A stretch of 64,000 nt of DNA, taken from DATEEW01 sp035273665 (GTDB lineage: Bacteria > Pseudomonadota > Gammaproteobacteria > Burkholderiales > SG8-39). The stretch lies in assembly GCA_035273665.1 (NCBI GenBank), contig DATEOW010000038.1, positions 1 to 64,000 of the forward strand, given 5' to 3'. The notes under the pieces were generated by a model that was not told the DNA's origin, did no database searches, and worked only from the letters and a program-made list of their open reading frames with translations. The position numbers were made by a program, and so were the translations under genes. Each line of letters starts with the position of its first letter. Positions within the stretch are counted from its first letter, which is position 1. Below are positions 27,577-35,485 of the stretch, in pieces.

Positions 27577-28932
27577 ATGATGAAAACCCCGCTGTGCCTA
27601 TTACAACCGCGACTTGAAACAATGATTCACGTTGGGCAGTACACATTGGTACGCCTTTTTGTGCTTGTGTCGCTTCTATTAACCGTCGCACTTTGGCCGC
27701 CCCACCTTGCCGCCGCTAACAAGCAAGGCAGAGTCCTGGACGCGAATCCGGACAACTATCGCGCGATGTTGCGTCAACTCGAGCCGGGCGACACGCTGCG
27801 TTTGGCGGAAGGTGAATACCGCAACGGTTTGCCGATCCATCGCCGGCAAGGCGAACCGGGCAGACCGTTGACCATCGAGGGGCCGGCACCGCCGGCAAAG
27901 GCGATTTTTGTGGGCAGACCCGGGGCGAATACCGTGAGCTTCATCGACGCCGCTTACATCGTCCTTCGCCAACTCGAGATTGATGGCCGCGGCTTGCCTG
28001 TCGACGGCATTAAAGCCGAGGGGCACGCGAATTGGACGCATCACATCGTGCTCGAAGATCTACGCATCGTCGGCCATGGGCACGATCAGCAAACTGTGGC
28101 CATATCGACGAAGTGCCCTTCTTGGGAATGGGTGGTTCGCCGCGTCACCTTCATCGAACCCGGAACAGGGATGTATTTCGGCAATTCCAATGGGGCGGCT
28201 CCTTTCGTAGCTGGGCTTATCGAGGAGAACGTCGTCATTAATCCTCGTGGTTATGCGATGCAGATCAAACATCAACATCGCAGACCGTCGTTGGACAACT
28301 TGCCGACTACGCCGCAGCAGACCCTTATTCGGACGAATCATTTCATCAAGACATCGGGCTCATCCGAGGGCCCGCTCGCTCGCCCTAGCGTGTTGATCGG
28401 CCATGCGCCGCTTGAAGGCGCGGGAAGCAACGATCTTTATCTTATCTACAACAATTTGTTTTACGACAATCCCACCGAGGCGCTTTTCCAGGGGGAAGGC
28501 AATCTCGCCCTCTACAACAATCTATTTATCAATCCGCACGGCCCCGCGCTACGGATACAACCCCATAACCATCGGCCGCGTAGCGTTCAGGTTTTTCACA
28601 ATACCGTCCTGAGCGCCGGGACGGGCATCGAGGTGTCCGGCGTGGATGCCGGTTACACGCCGACAATTGTTGCGAACGCCGTGTTCGCGGCCCGACCCTC
28701 CGCCGGCGACGCCCCCATGTTGGAAAATTTCTTCGCCGACGTCGATGCGGCCGATGCCGAACTCCGGCAGGCGAGCGGCGACTTGGAAATACTGGATCTA
28801 CGGCCGCGAGTCGGCCGCTTGCTTCTCGGCGGACGTCTTCCGAGTGCCCTGATGAAATTTCCCGGCGCCGAAACAGATTTTCTCGACAGGCCGAGGCAAC
28901 TTCGGGCTTACGGCGCATATGACGGACGCTGA
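27577..28932 (+). CDS. Secreted right-handed parallel beta-helix protein
   Basis: A 451-residue protein. A hydrophobic segment LFVLVSLLLTVALWPPHLAAA, of which LVSLLLTVALW is the core, acts as a signal peptide or membrane anchor; start codons at 27577, 27580 and 27622 are all compatible with it. The rest has chondroitinase B/alginate lyase-like features: an N-terminal LEPGDTLRLAEGEY strand pair, RPLTIEGP, and many short N-rich beta-helix turns (LIYNNLFYDN, LALYNNLFINP, VFHNTVLSAGTG). It may bind or cleave polysaccharide in the periplasm or at the surface. Catalytic residues were not identified, and it has no PEP-CTERM tail. It overlaps the VanZ gene by 14 bases. Confidence 0.82.
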   Translation: MMKTPLCLLQPRLETMIHVGQYTLVRLFVLVSLLLTVALWPPHLAAANKQGRVLDANPDNYRAMLRQLEPGDTLRLAEGEYRNGLPIHRRQGEPGRPLTIEGPAPPAKAIFVGRPGANTVSFIDAAYIVLRQLEIDGRGLPVDGIKAEGHANWTHHIVLEDLRIVGHGHDQQTVAISTKCPSWEWVVRRVTFIEPGTGMYFGNSNGAAPFVAGLIEENVVINPRGYAMQIKHQHRRPSLDNLPTTPQQTLIRTNHFIKTSGSSEGPLARPSVLIGHAPLEGAGSNDLYLIYNNLFYDNPTEALFQGEGNLALYNNLFINPHGPALRIQPHNHRPRSVQVFHNTVLSAGTGIEVSGVDAGYTPTIVANAVFAARPSAGDAPMLENFFADVDAADAELRQASGDLEILDLRPRVGRLLLGGRLPSALMKFPGAETDFLDRPRQLRAYGAYDGR

Positions 28933-31144
28933 GCATCAGAATACTGTTGCCGCAGCTACCCCGGGCGCATCGCCGGCCTTTGCCTGGATGGCCGCCGCAT
29001 TCACGCTCTTCATTATTTACGGGAGCTTGGTGCCTTTCGATTATGAAGTCACCACAGAGACGGAAGCACTTGCAAAGCTGCGCGCCATGTTGCGACAGCC
29101 CATTGGTCCCGATACTTCTTCCGACTGGGCAGCCAACGTTCTTTTATTCGTCCCCTTCGCCTTTTTTCTGGCCGGTAGCTTCAAGACGGGACATCGCTGG
29201 TCAGATTTGATCAAAGCGGTGCTGCCGATATTCGGCTTGGCATTTTTACTGGGTGGCGCCGTTGAGTATGCGCAAATCTATTTCCCCCCCCGCAACCCTT
29301 CACTCAACGATCTGCTGGCGCAAAGCGTTGGGACCGGATTAGGTTTATGCGCATGGAAATTTTGGGGACAGGCACTAGGCCTCTGGCTCGATCGTCCAAG
29401 TGCGCAGCAAGGCGGCGGATATCGATCGGTGTTCTTCGCCTATATCGCGGTGCTGGTGATCTACAGTGCGTTCCCTCTCGATCTCAGCATGAGCATGGCG
29501 GAGATATACCGTAAGTTGCGCGCCGGTAAAATCGTCTTGCTCCCATTCAGCTATACCGGCAAAGCGGGCGCAGAGCTTCTCTATGACCTTCTCACCGATG
29601 TGTTGATTTGGGTTCCACCGGCTGTGCTGGCTTGGCGCGCCTTCGGATGGACGTCTTTCCAAGTTTTCGTTCGGCTCATCGCGATGGCGATCGGTATCGA
29701 GTTGATGCAGGTCTTTATACTGAGCCGCATTGCCGACCTTACGGATGTCGTGCTCGCGGGCGCAGGCGTCTTCGCCGGGTTGCGAATAGGTTCTCGTTTT
29801 GCCCCTCGGTCCGGTGAGAACAAGTTGTCCCTGCATGTGGCAGGGTCTGCATGGTTGCCTGTTGCATCGGGTCTTCTATGGGCCGTCGTTGTCATGCTCG
29901 TGTTCTGGTACCCCTACAATTTCGTGCTGGACGCAGACCTGCTCGCACGCCGGTGGCAGGCCGTCAGCAAACTTCCATTCATCGCCTATTTTGCGAGTAC
30001 GGAATACCGCGCGCTGACAGAGGCTTTGCACAAATCCATTTTTTTCGCGCCGTTTGGGTTTGCGCTTGCTTGGATAGGGCGATCCCGCAAGCGGCTATTT
30101 GTCCTGAGCGGCGTGATGGTGCTTTTTTTCGCGTGCGGAATAGAGACAGGCAAATTGGTCTTGCCCGGCCGCTCGCCGGATCTCGGCAATATCATCGTGG
30201 AAATGTTGGGCGCATTCATGGGCTACATCTTGTTGTCGCGCAGGATGCACCGCTTCGCACTGTCATCTACGTCACCACGATGGCGTTGGCACACAGAAAT
30301 TGCGGTGCTCTTGGCCGCTTCTCTTACGCTCGTACTGGGATTGCTCTGGCCGAGTGCCCCGGCCTTTTTCCATGAAGCTTTGGAGTCGCCTCTCTTACTG
30401 AGTTTGGCTGTACTGCTGCTGTGGTTTTACGCGCTTGCTCGTCTCCCCTTGTTGACGTTCTTTGTGGAACGGAGCGCGCGCCAATTAGCCGCAGTAAGCG
30501 CGCTGTACTTTCTATCTGCTTTTCTTGGCGCCGCGCTTTTGGATATGGTGTTCACGTCGACTGCTTTGATCAACAGTGCGATATGGCAGGCCGTATTGCT
30601 CTGGGCCGTCGCTGGGGGTGGGCTTGGCGTCGCCCGTGCTGCCAAAGCTGTGCAGCGGCCTCACCTAACCTCGATCCTTTGGTTTGTTTCCATCCCTTTC
30701 TTATTCGGCGCACTGTATTGGAATTTTGAAGGGCTTTCGTGGGAAAACGGCGAGGCTTTGCATTCGAGCAAAGCATGGACGGCCTTCACCTCGATGCTTG
30801 CGCTGAGCCTAATAGGAGCGGCGCCGGCATTTGTCAGTTATCGCGTCGCGTCCAAGGGCGCACACGCAATCTTCGCGGGCGTTCTCGTATGGTTATTCTT
30901 GATCGTCGTGAGCTTTTTTATTATGCGAGCAGGACTGGCCGAGGCACTCATCATTGAGGGACGCGTTTATACCGGCCTTGAGTATTTCTTGAGTTCCGGG
31001 CCGCAGTACGCGCTCAGTCCGTCGGCCTTACTTCTACGCTATGTGTTGATATGCGGTTGCGCTACGGCGGTGATTGGATTGCTGCAATATCCGATGTGGC
31101 GCCGCAGGTTCTCGGTTCAAATACCTTCAGGCCGATATAAATAA
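28919..31144 (+). CDS. Large membrane protein with three VanZ-like modules
   Basis: A 741-residue polytopic membrane protein. Three consecutive segments carry the VanZ pattern of a short LF-PF membrane motif followed by an E-x-x-Q/G-K loop with Arg/Asp and a small-residue helix. Module 1 has NVLLFVPFAF, EYAQIYFPPRNPSLNDLLAQ; module 2 has DLLTDVLIWVPPA, ELMQVFILSRIADLTDV; module 3 has KSIFFAPFGFAL, ETGKLVLPGRSPDLGNI. The last 290 residues are additional hydrophobic helices with no recognised motif. VanZ-family function is poorly known. It shares an overlap with the beta-helix gene and converges on the next gene with a 28-bp overlap. Confidence 0.82.
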   Translation: MTDAEHQNTVAAATPGASPAFAWMAAAFTLFIIYGSLVPFDYEVTTETEALAKLRAMLRQPIGPDTSSDWAANVLLFVPFAFFLAGSFKTGHRWSDLIKAVLPIFGLAFLLGGAVEYAQIYFPPRNPSLNDLLAQSVGTGLGLCAWKFWGQALGLWLDRPSAQQGGGYRSVFFAYIAVLVIYSAFPLDLSMSMAEIYRKLRAGKIVLLPFSYTGKAGAELLYDLLTDVLIWVPPAVLAWRAFGWTSFQVFVRLIAMAIGIELMQVFILSRIADLTDVVLAGAGVFAGLRIGSRFAPRSGENKLSLHVAGSAWLPVASGLLWAVVVMLVFWYPYNFVLDADLLARRWQAVSKLPFIAYFASTEYRALTEALHKSIFFAPFGFALAWIGRSRKRLFVLSGVMVLFFACGIETGKLVLPGRSPDLGNIIVEMLGAFMGYILLSRRMHRFALSSTSPRWRWHTEIAVLLAASLTLVLGLLWPSAPAFFHEALESPLLLSLAVLLLWFYALARLPLLTFFVERSARQLAAVSALYFLSAFLGAALLDMVFTSTALINSAIWQAVLLWAVAGGGLGVARAAKAVQRPHLTSILWFVSIPFLFGALYWNFEGLSWENGEALHSSKAWTAFTSMLALSLIGAAPAFVSYRVASKGAHAIFAGVLVWLFLIVVSFFIMRAGLAEALIIEGRVYTGLEYFLSSGPQYALSPSALLLRYVLICGCATAVIGLLQYPMWRRRFSVQIPSGRYK

Positions 31145-33423
31145 GTCTGCCCGTCCACACTGCCCACATAGCAGAAACACTTCAATGCAGGGACCCAATG
31201 CCAGCGTTTGAAAGTTCCCGTCGCTTGGAAGTCCGGAAGTTTCTCGCCGCGCATGGTCAATTGTTTGACTTGCCACTCGCCTTGAAAAGGATCTTCGGGT
31301 ACCTCTATGCGCCAAAGCACCTGCTGGCGGCCGCGACGCGCGGACGGCATGTACGCAAAGATGCATTGCAAGTCGGGACAGAACTCAAAACCACAACCGT
31401 AGGCGGCGCTTTTGGGAATTTCATCGCCGCCCAAACGCCCGGTCTGCCACGCTCGCGGATCCTTTAAATCCAATAAGGACAGTATTGCCTCTCCGCTCGG
31501 ACGATTGACCCCGAGCATCGCCCAAGTGTCCGACTTTTCGAGATAAACGCTCGTGCCCATATAGGCGGTTTCTTTCGGCGCCTTGATTTTGAGATCGGTG
31601 TGCTGGCGCGAGCGCAAATCGAGATAACTTAGGCCGGTGGGTCGCGGTGGAGAAGGTGAGCGCCAGATTCGGTCCCGCTTGGGATCGAACACGCTTCCTT
31701 GCACTTTGCCTAGACCATGCGATTTCGCCTTGTTGAGCGAAAAACGCGACCACTTCCCCGTATCGAGGTCCAGCACATGCGAGCGATAGGTGTCGCATAC
31801 GGTGTAGACGATGGTGGAACACACGCGCAAAAGACCGCCGCGTTTGTTGCCCATGTAGCTGGGCGGTAGCCAATGCAACGTGTCATGCGTATGCGGGGTG
31901 CCTGGCGTTCCGTCGCCATGTTCGCATTCAATGCGATCGAAACTGGGGTCTTTTTTATGACCTTTGCCATTCATGGCGGTGGTCGGTTCGCCGACACGTT
32001 CCCATTTGAGCGTATCAAAGGGAAAGGCATAAGCCTCCGTGCCGAAATAATCGCCATCGCCGCCGCCATGGACCACAAGCGCGCCGTAGGGTCCCCAACT
32101 CTCGGCGATGATGCCGGAGGTCCACGCCTTGAGCATTCCGGCTAGTCCTCCATAGGCGAGATACACGCAATCCTTGCTCGGACATGCGCCCACGGCGCGG
32201 ATATTGTTACGCGCAACACCTTTGACTTCGCCGGGGGCCGGGAGGAAATTCGCATCGACGGCTTTAGCGTGAGCCGAACCGATGAAGAACAGCGCTTGTG
32301 CTAGCGGTTTGTTGTTCCGGCTGTAATGGAAGATCGCGTCTACCGCACCCGGTCGACCCACGGTGCCGAAAGAGATGATGGCGTCGAGTGTCGGGTCGTA
32401 GCTGCTGTAGTTCAAATAGGACGCCGTGCCTTGCGGATTGCGAGGTTGCGGGGGCCCGGGATGAAGCGCGCCGCTTTCAGTGGACACGAGCACCGACTCA
32501 GGACTGCCGCCGTGTGGGCCCCATAAAAACAATTCCCGACTTCGGCTCAAGTAGGGCATATCGATCGCCGAATACACCGGCCAAGGCAAGGTCGCGAGTA
32601 GGCGATTTTTGAAGCTGCGCAAATCCACTTCGAATATGCGTGCGGGCTCGCGTTTGCCGCAGTCGAGAAACCACATGAGCCGGCGCTCGGGGTCTATGGC
32701 GCCTTGTCGCCATCTCGCTGCGGGCTTTGAACGCGCATCGCCATTGGAAAACCGTCGCTCGATGCTGTGGCTCGACAGATCGAGCACGCGAATCGCGGTA
32801 CCTGCGCCGCCATCGTAATACGCGTAGTAGACACGGTCGTCGATCGGGTCGAGTACACCGCGCGACCCGCTCTGGCCGCCAAAAAAATCGCCTTCCCTGA
32901 CTTGCCACTTGCGGTTGCCCGTGTGATCGAAGCTCATAAGCCGTTGACGCACCGGCGTGGCTGCGCCCGCTTTCCACGGCGTTTCGTATAGGGTTTCCTT
33001 GAACATGTAGCCGCCCGCCATCAGGAGGCGACCGCGTTTGGCATCTTCAACGAGGGTCACTTCATCCGGGTGACAAGGTTGCACCTCCCCCGCGGGGCCC
33101 CAATAGGGATACTCAAGGCGCCATGCTTCGCGGCCTTCACGCTGGGCGAGGGCATCGTAGCTCCATAAGGTGTTAACCCCGCTTTCGATCGCCCAGGGGT
33201 TGCGCATGTCGCCGCCCAAGAAATAATGGCGCCGGGTTAACGAGGCGTAGCAGACGCGTGAATGCTTATTCGGTGACGCCGGCATGCTTCGAGCGCCTTG
33301 GGGATCAAGCGCGAAGCGTTCGACTCGCCACTCCGAATCAGGAACCCGCTCAGTGACGGCACGCGCCACGAAGGGCGAGGCAATCGACACGGCGGCTGCT
33401 TTCAGGAGTGTGCGGCGTTTCAT
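31117..33423 (-). CDS. Tat-signal protein of unknown function, likely beta-propeller
   Basis: A 768-residue protein beginning MKRRTLLKAAAVSIASPFVARA, a twin-arginine signal (RRxLLK motif, hydrophobic core, AxA-like end); parts quoted are MKRRTLLKAAA and SPFVARA. The mature part is rich in short Trp/Tyr/Gly blades (SFDHTGNRKWQVREG, DLSSHSIERRFSNG, LWRIEVPEDPFQG) that suggest one or two kelch/WD-like propellers. No enzymatic motif is recognised. A TTG 54 bases upstream was rejected as start because the Tat motif begins at ATG 33423. A sigma-54-like promoter lies at 33495-33510 on the same strand. It diverges from the HPr-rel-A operon. Confidence 0.72.
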   Translation of the reverse strand: MKRRTLLKAAAVSIASPFVARAVTERVPDSEWRVERFALDPQGARSMPASPNKHSRVCYASLTRRHYFLGGDMRNPWAIESGVNTLWSYDALAQREGREAWRLEYPYWGPAGEVQPCHPDEVTLVEDAKRGRLLMAGGYMFKETLYETPWKAGAATPVRQRLMSFDHTGNRKWQVREGDFFGGQSGSRGVLDPIDDRVYYAYYDGGAGTAIRVLDLSSHSIERRFSNGDARSKPAARWRQGAIDPERRLMWFLDCGKREPARIFEVDLRSFKNRLLATLPWPVYSAIDMPYLSRSRELFLWGPHGGSPESVLVSTESGALHPGPPQPRNPQGTASYLNYSSYDPTLDAIISFGTVGRPGAVDAIFHYSRNNKPLAQALFFIGSAHAKAVDANFLPAPGEVKGVARNNIRAVGACPSKDCVYLAYGGLAGMLKAWTSGIIAESWGPYGALVVHGGGDGDYFGTEAYAFPFDTLKWERVGEPTTAMNGKGHKKDPSFDRIECEHGDGTPGTPHTHDTLHWLPPSYMGNKRGGLLRVCSTIVYTVCDTYRSHVLDLDTGKWSRFSLNKAKSHGLGKVQGSVFDPKRDRIWRSPSPPRPTGLSYLDLRSRQHTDLKIKAPKETAYMGTSVYLEKSDTWAMLGVNRPSGEAILSLLDLKDPRAWQTGRLGGDEIPKSAAYGCGFEFCPDLQCIFAYMPSARRGRQQVLWRIEVPEDPFQGEWQVKQLTMRGEKLPDFQATGTFKRWHWVPALKCFCYVGSVDGQTYLYRPEGI

Positions 33424-33494
33424 GCGGGACGAAGATTTTCCATTTTTAACACTCCCGCGTGCCCAGGGGTGGTACAAAGGCGAGCCCGAGGGGT

Positions 33495-33510
33495 TGCAAG
33501 GCAGGTGCCT
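33495..33510 (-). promoter_or_regulatory. Sigma-54 (-24/-12) promoter candidate, minus strand
   Basis: Read on the minus strand the site is AGGCACCTGCCTTGCA. It matches GGCAC-N5-TTGCA with exact -24 GG and -12 GC spacing; only the leading T is replaced. Transcription would start near 33484, about 60 bases before the ATG of the Tat-signal protein at 33423. PrsR (40837-42189) is a plausible activator. Confidence 0.6.
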
Positions 33511-33523
33511 GTCGACATTCTTT

Positions 33524-33550
33524 ACAAAACGACTTCATGGCCTGTTTTGT
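33524..33550. promoter_or_regulatory. Inverted repeat, possible activator (UAS) site
   Basis: ACAAAAC (33524-33530) and GTTTTGT (33544-33550) form an exact seven-base inverted repeat with centres 20 bases apart, between the two divergent sigma-54-type promoters and about 100 bases upstream of the plus-strand start point. Position and symmetry fit an enhancer site for a sigma-54 activator, but the sequence is short and AT-rich, so chance cannot be excluded. Confidence 0.35.
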
Positions 33551-33609
33551 CGGATAACAAACATAAGAAATGACTTTTCGAAACAATATGCTGCCCACCA
33601 TGCGGGTCT

Positions 33610-33625
33610 TGGCATCAGCGTTGCT
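33610..33625 (+). promoter_or_regulatory. Sigma-54 (-24/-12) promoter candidate, plus strand
   Basis: TGGCATCAGCGTTGCT matches the TGGCAYR-N4-TTGCW consensus with correct GG/GC spacing. The predicted start near 33637 is about 45 bases before the ATG at 33681, so it would drive the Tat-signal Gly/His-rich protein and the HPr-rel-A genes behind it. Confidence 0.7.
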
Positions 33626-33680
33626 TTAGACGCTCTGCAAATCGGCTCGGCCTTGTCCGAGCGAATTTAGAAAAAACATT

Positions 33681-34256
33681 ATGAGCCTGGAACGTCGACG
33701 TTTAGTGAAAGGTGCCTTGGCGGCACCCCTGATTTTGACCGTGCGCACGGCCTCCGCTGGGGGCAAGGGCGGTGGTCATCATGGGGGCGGCGGTGGAGGG
33801 GGCGGCAATGTGATGCTCAGCGTCGGGGCGTGTCTAGCGCGCGACGATGAGCGATCCAAGGGTTATGACGGTCCCAAGGCCGTCCTGTCGAAATACGAAA
33901 AAAGCGATAACTGGCTTCGCAAGAAAGTGGAAGTCTGCAAGCTCAAGTGGAACTCTTCAGGCAAGCATGACAAGCCGGACGCCGATTACGACGCAAAAGC
34001 ACTCTACGTTCTAGGCCACGACAACAAGTGGTGGAAGTTGGACGCTGCCGACAAGTGGGGGAAGAATCCCAAATACACCGGTATGTCCAAACCCCAATAT
34101 TCTCGTAAATCGACCGACAGCTGGCGTTATGCGCTGGTCCAGGTCGATCCGAATAGCGGCGAAGTCGTCGGTTTCTCCTGGGAAAAAGAAGACGGGCAAT
34201 TGGCGACCTGCACTTGCTGGGTTTCCTTCGTCGCCGCCAACAAAAATCGCGCTTAA
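33681..34256 (+). CDS. Tat-signal, Gly/His-rich protein heading the HPr-rel-A operon
   Basis: A 191-residue protein of unrecognised family. Residues 5-26 look like a twin-arginine signal: ERRRLVKGALAAPLILT followed by VRTASA. Directly after it comes a very Gly/His-rich stretch (GGKGGGHHGGGGGGGG, residues 27-42), then a Lys/Trp/Asp-rich domain with Cys51, Cys86 and a closing CTCW (Cys177, Cys179). The tail ends a few residues later. It could be an exported metal-binding protein, or the target whose leader is recognised by the PqqD-like protein encoded next; both are inference. The ribosome-binding site is weak. Its stop is followed, in the same frame, by the PqqD gene 15 bases on. Confidence 0.7.
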   Translation: MSLERRRLVKGALAAPLILTVRTASAGGKGGGHHGGGGGGGGNVMLSVGACLARDDERSKGYDGPKAVLSKYEKSDNWLRKKVEVCKLKWNSSGKHDKPDADYDAKALYVLGHDNKWWKLDAADKWGKNPKYTGMSKPQYSRKSTDSWRYALVQVDPNSGEVVGFSWEKEDGQLATCTCWVSFVAANKNRA

Positions 34257-34271
34257 GTTTCTCGTCGTTTC

Positions 34272-34571
34272 GTGGGCGAGCAACACGTATCCCAAAGATG
34301 GTCTTTGCGTTTTCCCGCTGAAACGCAGATCTGCCATTTCGATGGCGAATCACTAGTCTTCAATCCTCTATCGTGGGAAACCCATCTTCTGAACGTCTCG
34401 GCCGCCGAGGTCGTTTCCGTTTTGTCCGAGGGACCGCAATACTTCGATATTTTGGTCGGACGTATGCGTGAAGCCGGAATGAATGTCCAGAATGGCGTAT
34501 CTGTAGAGGATCAGCTTGAGGGCCTGTTAATCGAGTTGGAGAGCCTGGGCATAGCGATTCGCAGCCTATGA
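34272..34571 (+). CDS. PqqD-like protein of the HPr-rel-A system
   Basis: A 99-residue protein with the PqqD wHTH-like pattern: WSLRFPAETQICHFDGESLVFNPLSWETHLLN, quoted as ICHFDGESLVFNPLSWETH, followed by helices in AAEVVSVLSEGP and QLEGLLIELESLGI. PqqD-family proteins bind leader peptides of modified peptides and hand them to enzymes; this variant occurs beside HprK-related kinase A. The only start in frame is GTG 34272, without a visible Shine-Dalgarno, so translation probably depends on ribosomes leaving the upstream gene. Its stop overlaps the kinase ATG. Confidence 0.82.
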   Translation: MGEQHVSQRWSLRFPAETQICHFDGESLVFNPLSWETHLLNVSAAEVVSVLSEGPQYFDILVGRMREAGMNVQNGVSVEDQLEGLLIELESLGIAIRSL

Positions 34572-35485
34572 GGCGACTTAACGAGTTGGCGCCCGATCAA
34601 CTCCGCGGAGCGCTGCAAGCGGAAGGCATCGGACTATCTCTTGGCACGGCGCGCGTCCATATTCGCAGCGATGTACCTGCACTCGCGCCTGCATTGGCAC
34701 GCGTTTATGGGCAATTCCCTGTCGAAGAGCCGAGTGGATTTTTTGATGTCGCTCCAAGACTTGAACTTGTTCGCCGTCCTGGGCAATTGTTCCGTGCGCA
34801 ACTCCGCTTTTTTGTAGACGGGGAAGTGCCTTTCGAGCTTTTTCCCGGCGATACGCATTTACCTTTGTTGGAATGGGGCTTGAATTGGTGCCTTGCCGAC
34901 CGTTCGAATCACAAATTGTTGCTGCATGCGGGCGTCGTAGAGAAAAACGGGCGCGCTGCGATCCTTCCAGCCTTGCCGGGATCGGGAAAGAGCACCTTGA
35001 CGGCGGCCCTCAGTGCAAGAGGTTTTCGGCTTCTTTCCGATGAGTTTGGCGTGCTTGACCCGATGGATGGGACGCTGCGCGCATTGCTGCGCCCCATCGC
35101 ATTAAAGAACGAATCGATTGAGGTCATCCGCCGGTTTCATCCTGACGCGGTGCTTGGTCCACGGTTCCCGAAAACGCGCAAAGGCGACGTCGCGCATATG
35201 GCGCCAGATCGCGCCAGCGTGGATCGACGAGATGAGCCGGCAGTGCCGCATGTCGTGCTTTTTCCCGCCTACGAAGCGGGGGCGGCGACGGTGCTGGAGG
35301 AATTGCCGCCGGCACGCTGTTTCGCCAAGCTCTCCACGAATTCCTTCAACTACGAAGTACTTGGGCCCGCCGGATTTCGTGCCGTAACACGGCTTGTCGA
35401 ATCTACGCGTGGCTACAGCCTTCGCTATAGCACGCTTGAGGAAGCGGTCGAGCGCGTGCAGCGCCTGTTCGAGAGCGAACGATGA
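34568..35485 (+). CDS. HprK-related kinase A
   Basis: A 305-residue protein with the C-terminal P-loop fold of HPr kinase/phosphorylase. Walker A is ALPGSGKST (Gly-Lys-Ser at 140-142), preceded by LLLHAGVV (His120) and followed by LLSDEFGVLD with the Asp158/Glu159 pair typical of HprK and PEPCK. The HprK N-terminal domain is replaced by a different 100-residue region (EEPSGFFDVAPRLELVRR). No HPr or PTS gene is seen in the window, so the phosphoryl acceptor is unknown. Overlaps at both ends (ATGA) tie it to the PqqD-like and nucleotidyltransferase genes. Confidence 0.9.
   Translation: MRRLNELAPDQLRGALQAEGIGLSLGTARVHIRSDVPALAPALARVYGQFPVEEPSGFFDVAPRLELVRRPGQLFRAQLRFFVDGEVPFELFPGDTHLPLLEWGLNWCLADRSNHKLLLHAGVVEKNGRAAILPALPGSGKSTLTAALSARGFRLLSDEFGVLDPMDGTLRALLRPIALKNESIEVIRRFHPDAVLGPRFPKTRKGDVAHMAPDRASVDRRDEPAVPHVVLFPAYEAGAATVLEELPPARCFAKLSTNSFNYEVLGPAGFRAVTRLVESTRGYSLRYSTLEEAVERVQRLFESER

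Noticed and set aside
33424..33477. Extension of the propeller protein to a TTG start
   Set aside because: The Tat signal begins cleanly at ATG 33423; the extension is TTG-initiated and would bury the Tat motif.
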